This document shows positions 24,379 to 37,635 of a stretch of DNA of 64,000 nucleotides, piece after piece. The stretch is taken from NCBI GenBank assembly GCA_963513935.1, contig OY740769.1, forward strand, positions 33,817,120-33,881,119, read 5' to 3'. Below the pieces are notes generated by a model, which saw only the letters and a list, made by a program, of their open reading frames with translations, searched no databases and was not told where the DNA came from. A program made the position numbers and the translations under genes. Each line of letters begins with the position of its first letter. Positions within the stretch are counted from its first letter, which is position 1. The DNA comes from Aphrophora alni (Eukaryota > Arthropoda > Insecta > Hemiptera > Aphrophoridae).

Positions 24379-25260
24379 GATGTTTGTTTCTACATTTAGA
24401 ACCTCAAGGTCACCTGTAGCTTCTTCAACACGTCCAAATGTATTGTGGAATATATACTGGATGTTGAAAAAGTTCTGCAGTATGTAGTTTTTGAAAGAAT
24501 AACAGAAGTAAAACAAGAATTGTGGTGCATTTGTTTTTACGTTCCAAACATTAAAAAAAGGGTGTAAGTCAATATTAGATAAATTTGATGTGATGTTTGT
24601 TTCCCTATTTATAATTTCAAGGTCACGCGTAGGTTCTTCAAAGTAGCCCAATATATTGCGGAATAAATACTGGGTGTTCAAAAAGTTCCTGAACGATTAA
24701 ATAACTTTTGAGAGAATAACAACAATTGAGCTACATTTTGTTATAAATCACAAATTTCTAAGGCCGAAAAGGGGCCTTCATAGGGTGTAAGTCAATATTA
24801 GAATATGATATTCTATAAGATGTTTGTTTCATAATTTAGGACCTCAAGGATACGCGTAGGTTCTTCAATGCGATCCAATATATTGTGAAATATGTACTGG
24901 GTGTTCAAAAAGTTTTGGAATAATTAAATAGCTTTCGAAAGAATAATAGCAGCAAAAAATTCATTATAAATCCCAAATTTGCAACCCTCAAAAGGGGTCC
25001 TTTATAAAAGGTGAGTATTGAATTTTTATCTATGAAGAAGTCCCATAGCAAAGGTGATTGTTTATAGAATCCTGTAGTAAAAAAAATAGTTTTATGTTCG
25101 AACACCATATGGGAAGGCCCTTTGTTGAGCTTATGAAATGTGCTAAATGCAAAATAATGGTAATTCAACTCGACCAATAATTGTAGCCCAATTCTTGTTT
25201 TCCTACTGTACTTCGTTCAAAAGTTACTTAACCGTTCGGAAACTTTCTGAACACCCAGTA
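24379..25260. repeat. Three tandem units (213-227 bp) plus an inverted fourth
   Basis: GATGTTTGTTTC starts units at 24379, 24592 and 24819. Each then has CCTCAAGG or a close variant, TAGNTTCTTCAA, CCAAATGTATT or CCAATATATT, and TACTGGGTGTTCAAAAAG (unit 1 varies). The first two units also have GGGTGTAAGTCAATATTAGA. From about 25090 to 25260 the same segment appears inverted, ending GAACACCCAGTA. The TA-CTGGGTGTTC ends in opposite orientation resemble Tc1/mariner-type TIRs, and the inner part matches the element at 7574-8187. On the minus strand each unit keeps an open stretch of about 29 codons with a shared pattern (NxQY, then EExT, then LE, then ETNI). Confidence 0.65.
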
Positions 25261-26855
25261 TATATTTCAAACAATTCAATACGACATATTCAGTATATAA
25301 AATATTTTGTGTGTTTAAATGTTGGTGATACGTTAAAGAGAAACAATGCGGAATAAAAGTAAGGAATAATATTTTGCTTATCTCATAAACCGTAGTATAA
25401 ATTGCGGGGTTTTTGCAAAACTGTTTCGATACATATTTTATTTTATACTAAAATATATTTAGGGCCAAAAATCATAATTAGATTTTTACGTACCCAGTAT
25501 ACGAGTTGTATGATAAAATTGCTATTCCTAAAAAAGTATGGTTTCCGTTTTTTGACTGATCTTCACGTTTCATGGCCTAAGGAAACCGAATAATTGATTT
25601 TCGACAAACCGTCCGTCCGTCCATTGTTGCCGTTATCGTCATTACGTTAACATAATAGTGGTCACGAAAGTTAAAAGAAATATGAATTTTCGAAGAGGAA
25701 ATTTCTTTCTTAATTCAGATAAATAGAATTGATAAATATGTTGAGATTTTAAATAGTTTTTTGTTTATATCACTTGTGTTATTCAACTTATAAACGTTAG
25801 ATACAAATTTGCAGATTTATATTCAATAATTAATGGCACCAACCCCACATCTCTACTACGACCTCTCAAAAAACGTGTGTTTCGTGTAGTTACAAGTTAG
25901 GAAGGCACGATTCATCGAGAGGGGCGTAACACGTGTATGCTTCTTTACATATGTAGTGCTTCGAGGTCTAGAATTTTGTATGTATATATATATATATATA
26001 GGTCTACATGTACGAGGCCCGCTAGGGTTCAGTGGACGTCAAGAAAGTTGTGATATACAGAGTTACAAGGTTCAGAAACCTGAACAAGGTAAAACCCCAA
26101 ACCACAAAATAACACAACTATACAAAAAACTGTATTATGCGTTTATATTACCTTATGCAATTCTCATTTAAAAAAAATACAATTTAACATTTCCTTAAAG
26201 GTCAAAGAAAGGTCAAAGAACTTTTAGCCCTTACATTTAAAGGGCTTGTGTTACATTGAATGATGCGGTACTATGATCAGCCAAAATGTCTAATGCACAT
26301 CCTTTTTTTTTTAAAAAAAATATTTTTCGAATGTAAGACAAGGTTTATGATATTTTATATTAAAAAGTTATGAGCTTTTCATAAAACTTAAAAATTATAC
26401 TGTATAAGTAGTATTTTTTTCATTTTTCTGACTTTTTAATACTTTCTCTCCTGACTAGTAGTAGATACCAAAAAACGTGTATATAATATCTTTATTGCTA
26501 CTTATTTCACGCTCTTGTTAACCTACAAAATTTTGAAGGTTGCTCAAAGTATTAAATTGAATTTTTTAACTATAAAGTTTGTTTTGTGACTCTTCAACCA
26601 TAAATAATATTCAACAGGTCTCTTAACTATATAAGTCGTGGATGATAATATTACTTCAATTGGTTGGATCCGTTAATAATTTACAGTATCTGAATTCTAT
26701 GTAAAAGAAGAGTAAAATGCGTAGAATGAATTAACTCTCACGTAGTATAGAGAATGTTAAGGAAGAGGTCAAAATATCGGCACAGGTTTTGCAGGAATAC
26801 CGGTTTTGTGGCCCTTTGAGTTAAAAAACAATTGTTTTGGAATGATATTATCTTT
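25261..26855. other. Gene-free stretch
   Basis: No gene seen. Includes a short (TA)n tract at 25983-26000 and a CCGTCCGTCC run near 25610 of the kind found beside family B repeats. Confidence 0.45.
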
Positions 26856-27120
26856 CTGGCGTATGTCGTCTACAGATTTTAACAAAATCTTTTTCGTGGA
26901 CATGTTTTATCCAATTTATTTATTTTGTTTGTTCACTAAAAACTATGTCATGTGAAAAAAAAAAGTTTGATTTCCTCAAAATCGGCTCTAACGTGTATTT
27001 GCTAAAATGTAGCTCTTAGGTACAAGCAAAACGTAATGGTCATCATCTCTCCAAAAACACCGGTTCGTGAGTTATCGACAAAAACATAACAAAATCAGCC
27101 ATTTAGCTGTTATAAAAAAG
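26856..27120 (+). repeat. Dispersed repeat, family B
   Basis: Contains GTGGACATGTTTTATCCA, CTCAAAATCGGCTCTAACG, CTAAAATGTAGCTCTTAGG, CATCTCTCCAAAAACACCGG and TTCGTGAGTTATCG. The same segments occur in the same order at 35500, 59475 and 62690. No coding capacity. The source element is unknown to me. Confidence 0.55.
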
Positions 27121-28129
27121 TCATATCATAAAATCGCATCTACTAATTTCATTAAATTTTTTGTGAAATGTGTAAATCAATACACAAACGCAGCATTGAA
27201 ACTAAACATTATCGGTGACATATAGTTTCCAAAAAACGAAAACTTTCATATTTATATATATTTAATACAAAAATGAAGGAAGTTTATATAAATATTGTTT
27301 TTTATTTACCTATAAATTCTTCTTTTTTTTACTAATAAGAATTGACATTTTTTATGACTAATAGGTTTTTTGACTTATTACGTAAATTGTAAATGTAAGT
27401 GTGAGAAAGTTTGTGCAATGTTATTTCACACCACTTTATATTAGAAATTGTCCTTCTTAATACTTGTCAGCTTTATAAATTTTGAATAGAAAATAATTTA
27501 ATTAACTTTTGTGAAAGCAATCGTAACGCAATTGTATTTTGACATTGTTCAACGGAAACTCTAATCCGATTAACATACTTTTGATAAGATTAAGATTTCT
27601 ATTATAGATTTATTTCTATATTGTATGATCTAATACTAGATTGGTAAATAGTCTTCCTACATGTAAAGTAAATACAGTAAATCTATATGAAGTTATGTAA
27701 GAAGAACATTTCGCTCGAGTATGCAGGATGGCAAGCTGTAAGTAAATGTCAGATGCCAGTATAACCTAACTTTCTAGACGTGGGCGAAATGAAACCATTT
27801 GAATGCATTTACCGTATGCAAATTTATACAGTACGTATTGGTCGTGTTTTGCCGCAAACAACATTAAAATTGTCATTCACCATAGTTGTATTTAAATTTT
27901 GAGAACATCAGGTGAAAAGTTCTTGAAAAGTGAAACACGCGATGTTTGAACTTTTACATCTTCATGGAGGAATGGGAGATTTGATTTTTTAAATTTTACT
28001 TTCGTAACTAGTGTGAAAGTATTGTGTGAACGAGATACTACTTCTGGAGTTTTATGCTTTGAGCCCCCCCTCCGTAAAAAAGAAAATTATTTTTGGTTAT
28101 GTTTGTCTGTGCAGTTTCCTACTGTCCTT

Positions 28130-28160
<31 letters not shown>

Positions 28161-31100
28161 CAGTTTTTAAACGCGTTCAATTACAAATTTGTTGATCACA
28201 CCAAAAGACAGTAGAATAACAAAAAGGGTAATGAAGTTTTTGTAAACAGCTGTAGAGAAAACAAGAATGGACAAAAAAAAAGAAATACAGTGGAATGATC
28301 TGAACTATACAACGTAATTTAACAAATAGGTAGATTCCAATTAAAATGGGTATGTTAAAGAAACAGAAGAGAAGTGAATACATGAAAAATGATAGAAACC
28401 ATAACTTCAGTAAAAAGACGGAGAGGACATCCGGGTACAACATTGATGGAAAAGATAATAAAGTATTGAAGAAAGAAAGAGAAGAGAAAAATGGGGGGGG
28501 TGAAAAAACTACAGATAGAGCGCAGAAGATGAACGTTTTTCACCTAGACCTGACCTCACAGGTGTAATGGAAAAAAGAATAAGACAACGACAATTTATTG
28601 TTGCCTGTCATTAAATCAAAACACAAAATTTCCATTTACTCAAAACTGATTTGAAGGGATTTTAATTAATTTTACATAATTTTGTTCGAAAAGCCTCAAA
28701 TATGGAAGTGATCGGTTTACATCTTGAAAATGCCATATCCAAGAACTAAACCCTTTTTACTTTTAGATTATCAATTTAATTAAACTGACACAATATTTTG
28801 GAGACATGTGAAGTTCACAATTATTACCAATATGCCAAATCGAACAATAATGAATATTACGGTTTTATACATCTATTGATAAAGTACTAAAATGGATCTG
28901 ATGGTGTTTCGTTAATAACTTTTGCTGTTAAATCTTAATATTTCTGAAAATATTTAGGAAATCGCTAGAGAAAATATTGAGGTAGTAAGCTTCTTAAGGG
29001 GATGCAATGTCTTAATTGTATTTTAATATTAAAAGTGACATATAGTCCTTCACAGGGACTGAATCTTAAAAGTCATTATCAACCGTTTAAAATCTTACTT
29101 AAGACAAGCTTACTTTTGATTTATATACTTATATGAAATGGTAAATTTGTAAAAAGTATTTAATTTTAATTCGTTAAAAACAGAAAACCATTACGTCGAT
29201 TGTTTTCACACACTTGATTTTAAAGTCGTGTTTTCCTCTGGCTCATTTATAAATAATATCATTAGATAATATTGTCAACTTAAACTAGTATTTTCTACCA
29301 CTGTATTTACATTATCACTTTTTGGCTTATTATATCAATGTATCTTTACATTTCCATAACTTGTATATGATTCCAGATGTTTGTATGAATTATTACAGTC
29401 CTTATTACAATACATAAATAAATTCATAGAGCTTTGTGGGGCTAGGTTTATTAAATAGTTTTTCATCGGGTTATGTGTGGTCAGCATATCGAGTTACCAT
29501 CGTCGTAATTCTAGTTTTCGTGATGTGGATTCACTTCTTATCGTAGTTCTCCACTTTACCTCAGGATGATAGAATAACTTCTCAACATTTTAAGCCCCCC
29601 TCCCCCGAGGATCTAACTCAGAGCTTCTTAAACATAAGGCGTGAGCTAGTATTTCTCACTTTTAATTATTTTTTTTAATCTTAAATTTGTTAGAGATGGT
29701 GATCTGTTACTTTCAGAGATGTAAAGCGTTATTGACTACATTGTATTAGTGTTAGAACCAATTTTAAAAGATAAGAAATTCTTATTGTAAGTAGCTAAAA
29801 ATAATTGAGGGGGACGTTTAGAGGTACAAACAAAAATGAATATTTTAATACAAATTTCGGCCAGATATCATACCTAAAATTACTGTCTTTTACTCCAGAA
29901 GACCCTTAAATCTGACATTTCGGTGAAAACACCAAATAAATATTAAGTAAGGTGTACGAGAGATAACAGTTTTTCAAGATCACAACATTCTAAAATTCGT
30001 CACTAAATCAAGTCTTATTTAAAATTGTTTAAATCGTTAACACAAGTATCAAAGGACTATTTTTCACTAGACACACATGATATTTTTAGTGTTTCTATGA
30101 TTCGGCCGACTTCGTTCTTATCTTCCATCTTATACGAAAAGCAAACATTGTTGATTCCTTAAAGACTAACTCGATATTTACACGAGTTAATTAAACTTAA
30201 CTCTTATACTTTTATTAAATTAAACTCCCCCCCCCCGTAAAAAGAGAAATTATCGTATTGTAAATATCGGAATATTTTACTGTTAATATTTTTAATTTAT
30301 AAGAAGAATTCAAGTTTCTCTAGTAAATAATAATAATGAATGAATGAATTAAACAGTGCAAAACATTACATAACCATTCATACAACTAAAAATAAAAACA
30401 AGTAGCCTGGAACAAAATATATTCTTTGCAGTCTGCCCGAAGCTGTTGTCAGTTTCATTTTGGTACTTTATAATATATACCCGATTCAATATTTTCATTT
30501 AGTCCGGTTTGTCACTTAGTGATAAACCTTTATATTTTACAACTTTTCTTCGAAAATGTTAGAACAGATATGTACATTAATAATAAGTACTCGATTAAGA
30601 GAAAATACGATATTTGGTCACTGTTCCAGATTTTATTGAAACCAGTTCTAAAAGTATCATCTGAAACCACAACATTCGTGCAAAAATAACACGTGCACTT
30701 TGGAAGCAGATATTATAAAACCTGCTGTAATTTCGTCTGTACTAAAAGAAAGAAAGAATTATCTCAGCACTAAAAATAACAACATGAAATCCTTTCTTTT
30801 AACGGGGTATTTTGGTGCGCTTCCAGTAGAATGTTTATGTGTCTAGCACAAGTTTTATTATTTCACTGGATGGGAAGAATTAAACTTTTATTTTGAAAGT
30901 GTTTTTTATGTTTAAGTTTGACTTGGAATACAGTTAGTTCAAATAAGATGGGAACACATTGCAAACATATTAAATAAATTTTGCAATAACTCTCGCACAT
31001 CTTACATAAAATTAAAACAAAGGAAACCATTTGTTTTCGTCATTATTCCCTAAAAGTCTAACAATTTGGGGTTACACGTGTTTTTGATCAAAATTTAACA

Positions 31101-34007
31101 CAATATTTTTTTCCTTCGTGGTTTTGTTATATATATATTCAAAATTAAGGAAAACATATTTTTATAAACATATATAATTATATTTCAGATTTTTAAGCCT
31201 TTGGGTATGGCACAATACATGACCTAATATTTACCATTACTAGTCATCAATACATTGGAATAATAACTAAATTGATGGGGTATTATATATATATGTTATA
31301 TAGAAAATGTTATATATATATACATGGATATACTATACTACAGTGATGGTACTTATTTCCAAAAAATAACTTTTATGAGAAGCTATTACAATTATTTTTA
31401 TACGAATTTTGTCATTTTGAAACTTTTGAAGAAATCTTAACATGGTAAAACATAAAATATGAATGAATCACTGGACTTAATGAGACCAATGTTCAACGCC
31501 ATATTTTCCTTTGAAATAGTAGAAGAGCAATAAATAATCTGAAGTTTAAATGACTCTAAATTTTGTAGTTTCGTACAGGATTGGATTTTCATCAATCTCT
31601 CTAATGACGTGATATAATATTGACATTTTGAAATTTATGTTTTCTACAAATGATAATGTGGATTATTCATGAGAAAATTACCGTCTATTACATCCGTTTA
31701 TCTCTAAAATTCATAAATTATTCCTGGCGCTTCGTTAACGTTGATTTTGATATCTGTTTTAAAGTACATGCTTTGTAAATCACATACATATTTTGTATCC
31801 ATTATTTGACTAACGTCAAAGAAAATCTAGCCTGAATACGTCCTGTTTGTTAAGACATGAATGTCAGAATGAATACAGTGTTTATAAAACTTACCTATTA
31901 CTTTACTTTGATGTTAGCTAAAAGAAATGACATACGAATTTTAAAACCTCGGCTGCGAAACATGGACCCACAAATATTAAACTTGGCAACGATGTCAAAC
32001 AAAAGTCACGAAATGGTTTTGAATGAAATAAAAAAAAAAATTGACACCCATAATATTGATATTGTGCTCGTTCCTAAAATAGTTGTCCTTTTTATTTTCT
32101 CAGGTACACTCAGTAATAAGAAAGTTATGTGATGTCTAAAAAATCAGTGTTTGAGGATATATCCGTTTTTGTTTTCCCTCATTATATAAAAGTAGTTTCT
32201 GGAATTCTAACTGTGCTATATGTTCCAAACGATGTAAACAAAATTTAGCATTGGGGTATATTTTGTATTATAACTGGAAGTATTTTTAAAGCTCATAAAA
32301 TTTACTAAAATGTAGCCCCAAAAGGCACTCTTTGTTTCATCTTCTCAAAAGTTCCGTTTTAATAATTACTAGTTTAAAAAGGAAAAATAAACCATAGGTA
32401 TCTTAAGGATTCAAATATCTCAAAATTGGAACAAATGATTATAATTCTAATGGTTTTGGATAAATGTGATTATTTATAACCCTAACCAATGAGCCAAATT
32501 GTAAGTAAAAAAAGTGACTAGTAATCTGGAAAATACTAAAATGAACTATAACCTCCGTCAAATTTAAATTTTACGCTCGATTGGTGTTTGTGTATCGGAA
32601 GGACAGACAATGATGTGTGATTGTTTCTAATAATAATTTTGTGTCAGTTTTTAAATTAAATATCTTCAGGCCTTTTACTAAAAAGAAACAATTTTGTTCC
32701 ATGTCTGTTTTATCTGTCCATCTGTCTGTCTTCTAATTTGTCCCACTCAACCGATTTTTGAAAACAGTAGTCTATATAATTTCAGTTTACCAATTAGAGA
32801 TTTAATTGAAAACATTTTTGAAAAAAAAAATTGTTGTTGAATTGTGTTAATTTAACATAATATTTGTAGTAATTAAATAGACCCTAAAATAAAATAGGGA
32901 TAATTTATCCCATACATTTTTATTTGTGAAGCCAATTTTAACAATTACTTCACTCTTCGGTTGAAATTTTTGTACCATTTTCATCAGTACGGACAGTATA
33001 TTTTAAGATAACTTAATGTTGCATAAAATTGAAAACACATTTTTAAACATGTTTCGAAATAATACTCAAAAAAGTAACATAAAACCACTTAAGCAAATTA
33101 TTTTACAAGCTCAATTAAAAAATGTCAAATAAGGTACTAAATAAATTCTCAATTCAATATCTATTGATTTTAAACTTTTTCATATGCCTATTTATTTGCC
33201 TGTATGTAGTCCGTGCTATAACGTATTGAAACTATAATTTTTCACATGTGGAATTTAAAGAAAAGAGATAAATATGAGCAGTTAAATTTGTCTTAAAATT
33301 TCATTATACGTATTATAGAGCAAGTTATATGAAGAGTCAATAAAATCTAAGTTGAACTTCTCCAAGAAAAATCCGTTTTGTGACCCTCTGAGACCAAAAA
33401 TGCTTTTTGAAATTACTTTTCTCTCTCTATAGCCGAAAAAATCTATATTGATCAAATTTAGTAAAATAATTTTTAAAAATCTTACCTCAAGACTTCATTA
33501 ATACTTGATAACTCAAAATTGGAGGTACGATGAAAAGTCTAAATTTCAACTTTCTCAAAATCAGCTGAAACGATGTTGATCAAATTTTACTAAAATATAA
33601 AGTTTAGGATATAAAAATGGTATTTTTCGCCGTCTCTTAAAAAATGCCAGTTCAAAGGTCATTGATAATAATACTAAAAAGAATTAATTATACTCGCTGT
33701 CCTAAAACAATGGTATATTCTCAAAATCTGCAAATCGATTTTGATTAAATTTTGGTAAAATTTACAATTATTTATGCAGAAATTATTTACTTGATTACTT
33801 CAATTTATATGCTAAATGATTGTGTTTATTGCATAAAACCTGTTCTTCTCCAATATTACCTGTCAAACTTTTATCGATATATCGCTGTCATAAACTTCTT
33901 CCATATCGATACTATACGTACATTATTCGATATATCTGTTAACATGTGTGTACACGAGACTCAAATGATATATGTATGCAAGACTTTAATGTATTACGTA
34001 ATTACAG
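27121..34007. other. Long gene-free AT-rich stretch
   Basis: No supported gene in almost 7 kb. Landmarks are a poly(T) tract at 28131-28160, a TA-rich foldback at about 31279-31322, C-runs at about 28066, 29596 and 30227, and degraded family B wording at about 32260-32400, 32690-32780 and 33380-33700. The open frames at 28346-28567 and 31857-32132 are Lys/Asn-rich or repeat-like and have no recognisable domain. Confidence 0.45.
28131..28160. repeat. Poly(T) tract
   Basis: Thirty consecutive T. Flanking frames with Phe runs are by-products. It could be the reverse-strand poly(A) tail of a retroposed sequence, but no such body is recognisable to its left. Confidence 0.9.
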
Positions 34008-34146
34008 CGAAGATGCGCTGCGAGCTGCCAACTGTGACTTTCTCCTGCAACGTTCATCTTCACTTTCACTGTATCTGAAGAATCTTCCGTTCCAGCTTCC
34101 AATGCCTCCACGAATTAATAGCAGACGCATTCACCGGGAGGATCAT
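34008..34146 (+). CDS. Candidate internal exon of an unidentified gene
   Basis: This 139-base island is close to half GC in an AT-rich region. It is preceded by ATTACAG (a possible 3' splice site ending at 34007) and followed by GTAAGAG from 34147 (a good 5' splice site). The frame is open throughout: one base, then 46 codons reading EDALRAANCDFLLQRSSS, SLYLKNLPFQLPMPPRI and RRIHREDH. Composition is protein-like and unlike the random frames around it. I do not recognise the protein and can place no second exon nearby, so a spurious island or relic is quite possible. Confidence 0.3.
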
Positions 34147-35499
34147 GTAAGAGATTCTAGGAAGGTTATTGGAAGGTGAACTCTGTGTAAGATAGAGTCA
34201 CTACATAATGAATAATTATTTCTATCTCAGATATATGTAGCATGTTGAAAGTATTTAGGTGGCACAAAAAGTACACACTAATTTTTATTTTTATTTTTAA
34301 TGTAAACATCTTTAGAACCTACGATATTCAGTGGTTTTATATCACTTTGGTTTATAGTGCCTAAATTTAAAAACAAATTTTAACCTTCCCTAAGACTTAA
34401 ATAGACCAAATATTCACAAAATCTCCATAACTAAGAACAGAAACATCTGCTAATTGTTATCTGCCCAAAAATATCAGTAATAAATCAAAACGTAAAAATA
34501 AATTATGGTAATCGTCTAAAAAGATATAATAACAATATCTGCTTAAAGTATTTTGAATAAATTTTGGTGAATTTTATTTTACCAAAATCAATATATTTTT
34601 ATCTTTGTTTTTTAAAGACGAAAACTTCTCGATCTTCATAGTTTTATAAAAAGACAAGAAAAAATATAAGAGTTTACTCAAAACTACACGAAGGTTAGGT
34701 TGTAGTTCCCGTTAGGATGCCTCGAGTTTGACACTCCGTACTTGCTACAGGTGACCCTCAAAGAAGCCCTACTCAATAAGTGAAGCTGAAAGTAAACAAA
34801 CTTCAGTTCACGAATAAATTGGACAAAAAAAGAACAAAATAAAGTCTTATTGCCGTCCAGTTTATTTTGGATTTTCGCAATTTAATTGCTACAAATCAAT
34901 TTAACCTAACCTAACCCAAATTGTCTCAAGTTTTACTAAAATATGTTCTATATCACGTATACCCATTTTGAAATATTCTCGGACATCTACGAATAATTTC
35001 TGGACCGGCATTTGTAGGAGAATGGTGACTGATAATTTTTGAAAGTTAGTCTTTGGTGTGGGTGTGTGATAAAGTTAGTGATAAATTTGTGACTCAATTA
35101 TTTAATTTATATACAGTACTAGAAAATATAACATCCATCAGGATTTTTGAATGACACTCCCGCCTTGTTTTTTGTCTGGTGTTAATTCTAATTGTTCGTA
35201 CTAATCCTTAAGGAACAGCTTTTCCTATAATAATCGTTTGGGTTGTGAAATATATGCAATCAGTCAATCAATGTCATTAATAATTTGCGTAGTGATGAAA
35301 GGGGTACAAAAAACTGGAATAATTTTTCTCATGCATCTACAACAAAATCTTACAAGTACATACAAGAAATACAATTACAGTTACAAAAATGTAATTTTCT
35401 TTGTTACTGTGTAGTGTCTCATATGGACGGAGGGGATAGGTTGGTTTAGAAGAATTGCTCTGTATCAACTTTTTATGAAGTTTACTTCTCACATATACG
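34147..35499. other. Gene-free stretch
   Basis: Would be intron if the preceding exon is real. I see nothing recognisable. Confidence 0.4.
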
Positions 35500-35745
35500 T
35501 TCCAAATAAGATTTGGTATGTGGACTTACTCGTATTTTGACCATATTTAGGGACTTTTTCATTGTTTTGATAAATCAAAATTTGTGGATAGATGCCATAA
35601 GTGAATTATTATTTTCTCATAATCCGCTAACGATTTTAATCAAGTCTTCCTCCAATGTAGCCTCTAAGATCCCAAACAACATGCATTATTCGCCATCTCT
35701 ACAAAAATAATGGTTCGTAAGTTACCGTTAAAAAAACAAATAATA
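35500..35745 (+). repeat. Dispersed repeat, family B
   Basis: TTGGTATGTGGAC, TTTTGACCATATTTAGGGAC, AATTTGTGGATAG, CTAACGATTTTAATCAAG, GCCATCTCTACAAAAATAATGG and TTCGTAAGTTACC follow the order of the 59475 copy. Ends in an A-rich tail. The overlapping 65-codon frame is a by-product. Confidence 0.55.
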
Positions 35746-36119
35746 AACCATGAATTTCATTGTTCTGTTTAGCAGTGTTACAGCCCAAACAGAAGGCTAG
35801 TGATCTTCACGGGAAATTTGAAGACTTGGCCCATATTAAGATGTGTTGGTCAACTGTTTTATCCTGTCACGTAAAGCTACAAGCCAATCAGCATCGAGCT
35901 GGTGTTTGTGGAAGATTGGGAGTTTGAGCCAGAGTAAATTGTGTCTCTCAATGATTATCGTTATCGTATGCACCTGATTGATTGTTAAGTGATTTCTCCT
36001 GAAACCGAATTGATAATTTGGGATAAAACATTTACTTTGAATAATTGTCAGTTGCGATATCGGTCTATACGATGAAACATCATAATATGTTTATTATTAT
36101 GATAATAATAAATATTATG

Positions 36120-37608
36120 GTGATTTGCCTGATTTCTGAATCATGATGACTACACCCACCTTCTACAAGCTGGGTACGTAATTTAATCTGATGGCTACAT
36201 TAAACAGATTAGTCAATTTTACCATCGATTTTCTAGGTTACTGATTTAGTCATTCTTTAATAGTTAGGTCAAATCCTGGAGCTTTCTTGAGCTCCATGTT
36301 ATTTTTTATTTATTTTTCTACTTCCACAACTATTACACTTTCGATTTTCTACGATTCTTGAAGAACGTTTTCTACTATGATTTACTCTTCCCAATCACAT
36401 CAACTTGCTAAATATTTTCAAAATGTGCGCCAAATCTATCTGTTTTCTCTTCATTACTTCTAACCCAGCTACCATTAATAGCCCTAATTAGTGGTAATTA
36501 AGTTGTGGGTCTCTTTATCGCTCTAATTGCTTTTCAGAGCCAGTACTCAGTGCTAGTATTATTAGTTAGTTCTCTCAGATAACCACTTAGTGTCTCGTTT
36601 TTCGTTGTTTTTATATCTCTCCGTAGTTGTTGTGTTAGGTTGTTGAATCGGGTTTTGTACTTTGGGTATTTTGTCAGCTGAAATTTACGTTTTTTTCTAC
36701 TATGAGCTCTCTGATTTCCTTTGGATTATTATTTCGACAACTTCTAATATTAATCTTAGGATTGCTTATCCATGACGACTTTTGGATATAAACTACGAAT
36801 GTTGACATTTCCCTGTCAAGTTTCACTTCCGTTTGAATAACTTATTCAGCTTTATCTTTTCTTCCAGTATTTACTTAAAATTGACCCAATCTGTAAACCT
36901 ATTTGCCAGGGCATGATTACCCTTTTTAAATGTGACATTTTCGATAGAGCTTAATACTATTGGCGAGTGATCTGAACTCAAATCTTGACAGTATTCAATT
37001 CGTCTATTACTATCCGATATATGTTAAATGATGAAAAAATAAAAGAATTGAAGAATTTTGATTGTATCCGTTGGACAGTATGTTGGTCTACCAGTTAACA
37101 GTGGGTTACAATTAAACTCCATAACTGCACATATGAGTTATTTGCCCTTGACAGTTGATAATCTTGATCCCCAATGTATACGCTCGAATTGAAATCACCG
37201 TTCACTATAACCTATTTCCGAGATGTTTGAAGAGTTTCGTATATTCATCTCTTTTATTCACATGCTTAGGAAGACTGTATATCCCTACTACCAATAATGG
37301 ATACTTTCTTGTTTCAATAGATACTGTTCTAGCCTTTATTTCTGGAGCCTCATAATTTGTTTCCTCATAGTTCGATATATTTTCCTCGATAATAACAGCA
37401 ATCCCACATCTAGCAGTGTTTTTTTTGGATGATTAGTTGAGTAAAATATATAACCTTAAAAACCTGATATCGGTTTGATTGGTAAAATGTGTTTCTATGA
37501 CGAGCCACACGTGTCTATCTTCTCAATATCTAGAGAATTCTGTAGTTCTTGTTGCCGCTGAAGGAGCCCATTGATATTCCATGCTATTATCTTAAGCGTA
37601 TTGCTCAT
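36120..37608 (-). pseudogene. Dead Jockey-type LINE, second ORF: endonuclease and start of reverse transcriptase
   Basis: Reading leftward from an ATG at 37606-37608, broken frames give IIAWNINGLLQRQQEL, the first strand of an APE-type endonuclease. Next comes NGDFNSSVYIGDQ (about 37170-37205), with the GDFN motif. A linker follows with RAIKRPTTYLP and NGSWVRSNEEKTDRFGAHFE (about 36430-36510). Last is the beginning of the reverse transcriptase with APGFDLT (about 36270), LTNLFNVAIRLNYVPSL (about 36180-36235) and an IMIQKSGKSP block (normally IPKPGKP, about 36125-36155). The rest of the reverse transcriptase, including the catalytic motif, is absent. Several stops and frame changes make it non-functional. 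The block order and wording fit the Jockey clade of arthropods. Confidence 0.75.
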
Positions 37609-37635
37609 TTTACGATCTGTAGATTAGACCAAAGA

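Noticed and set aside
24379..25260. CRISPR array or LTR pair
   Set aside because: Units are over 200 bp, tandem without spacers, and the last is inverted. They do not bound an internal coding region.
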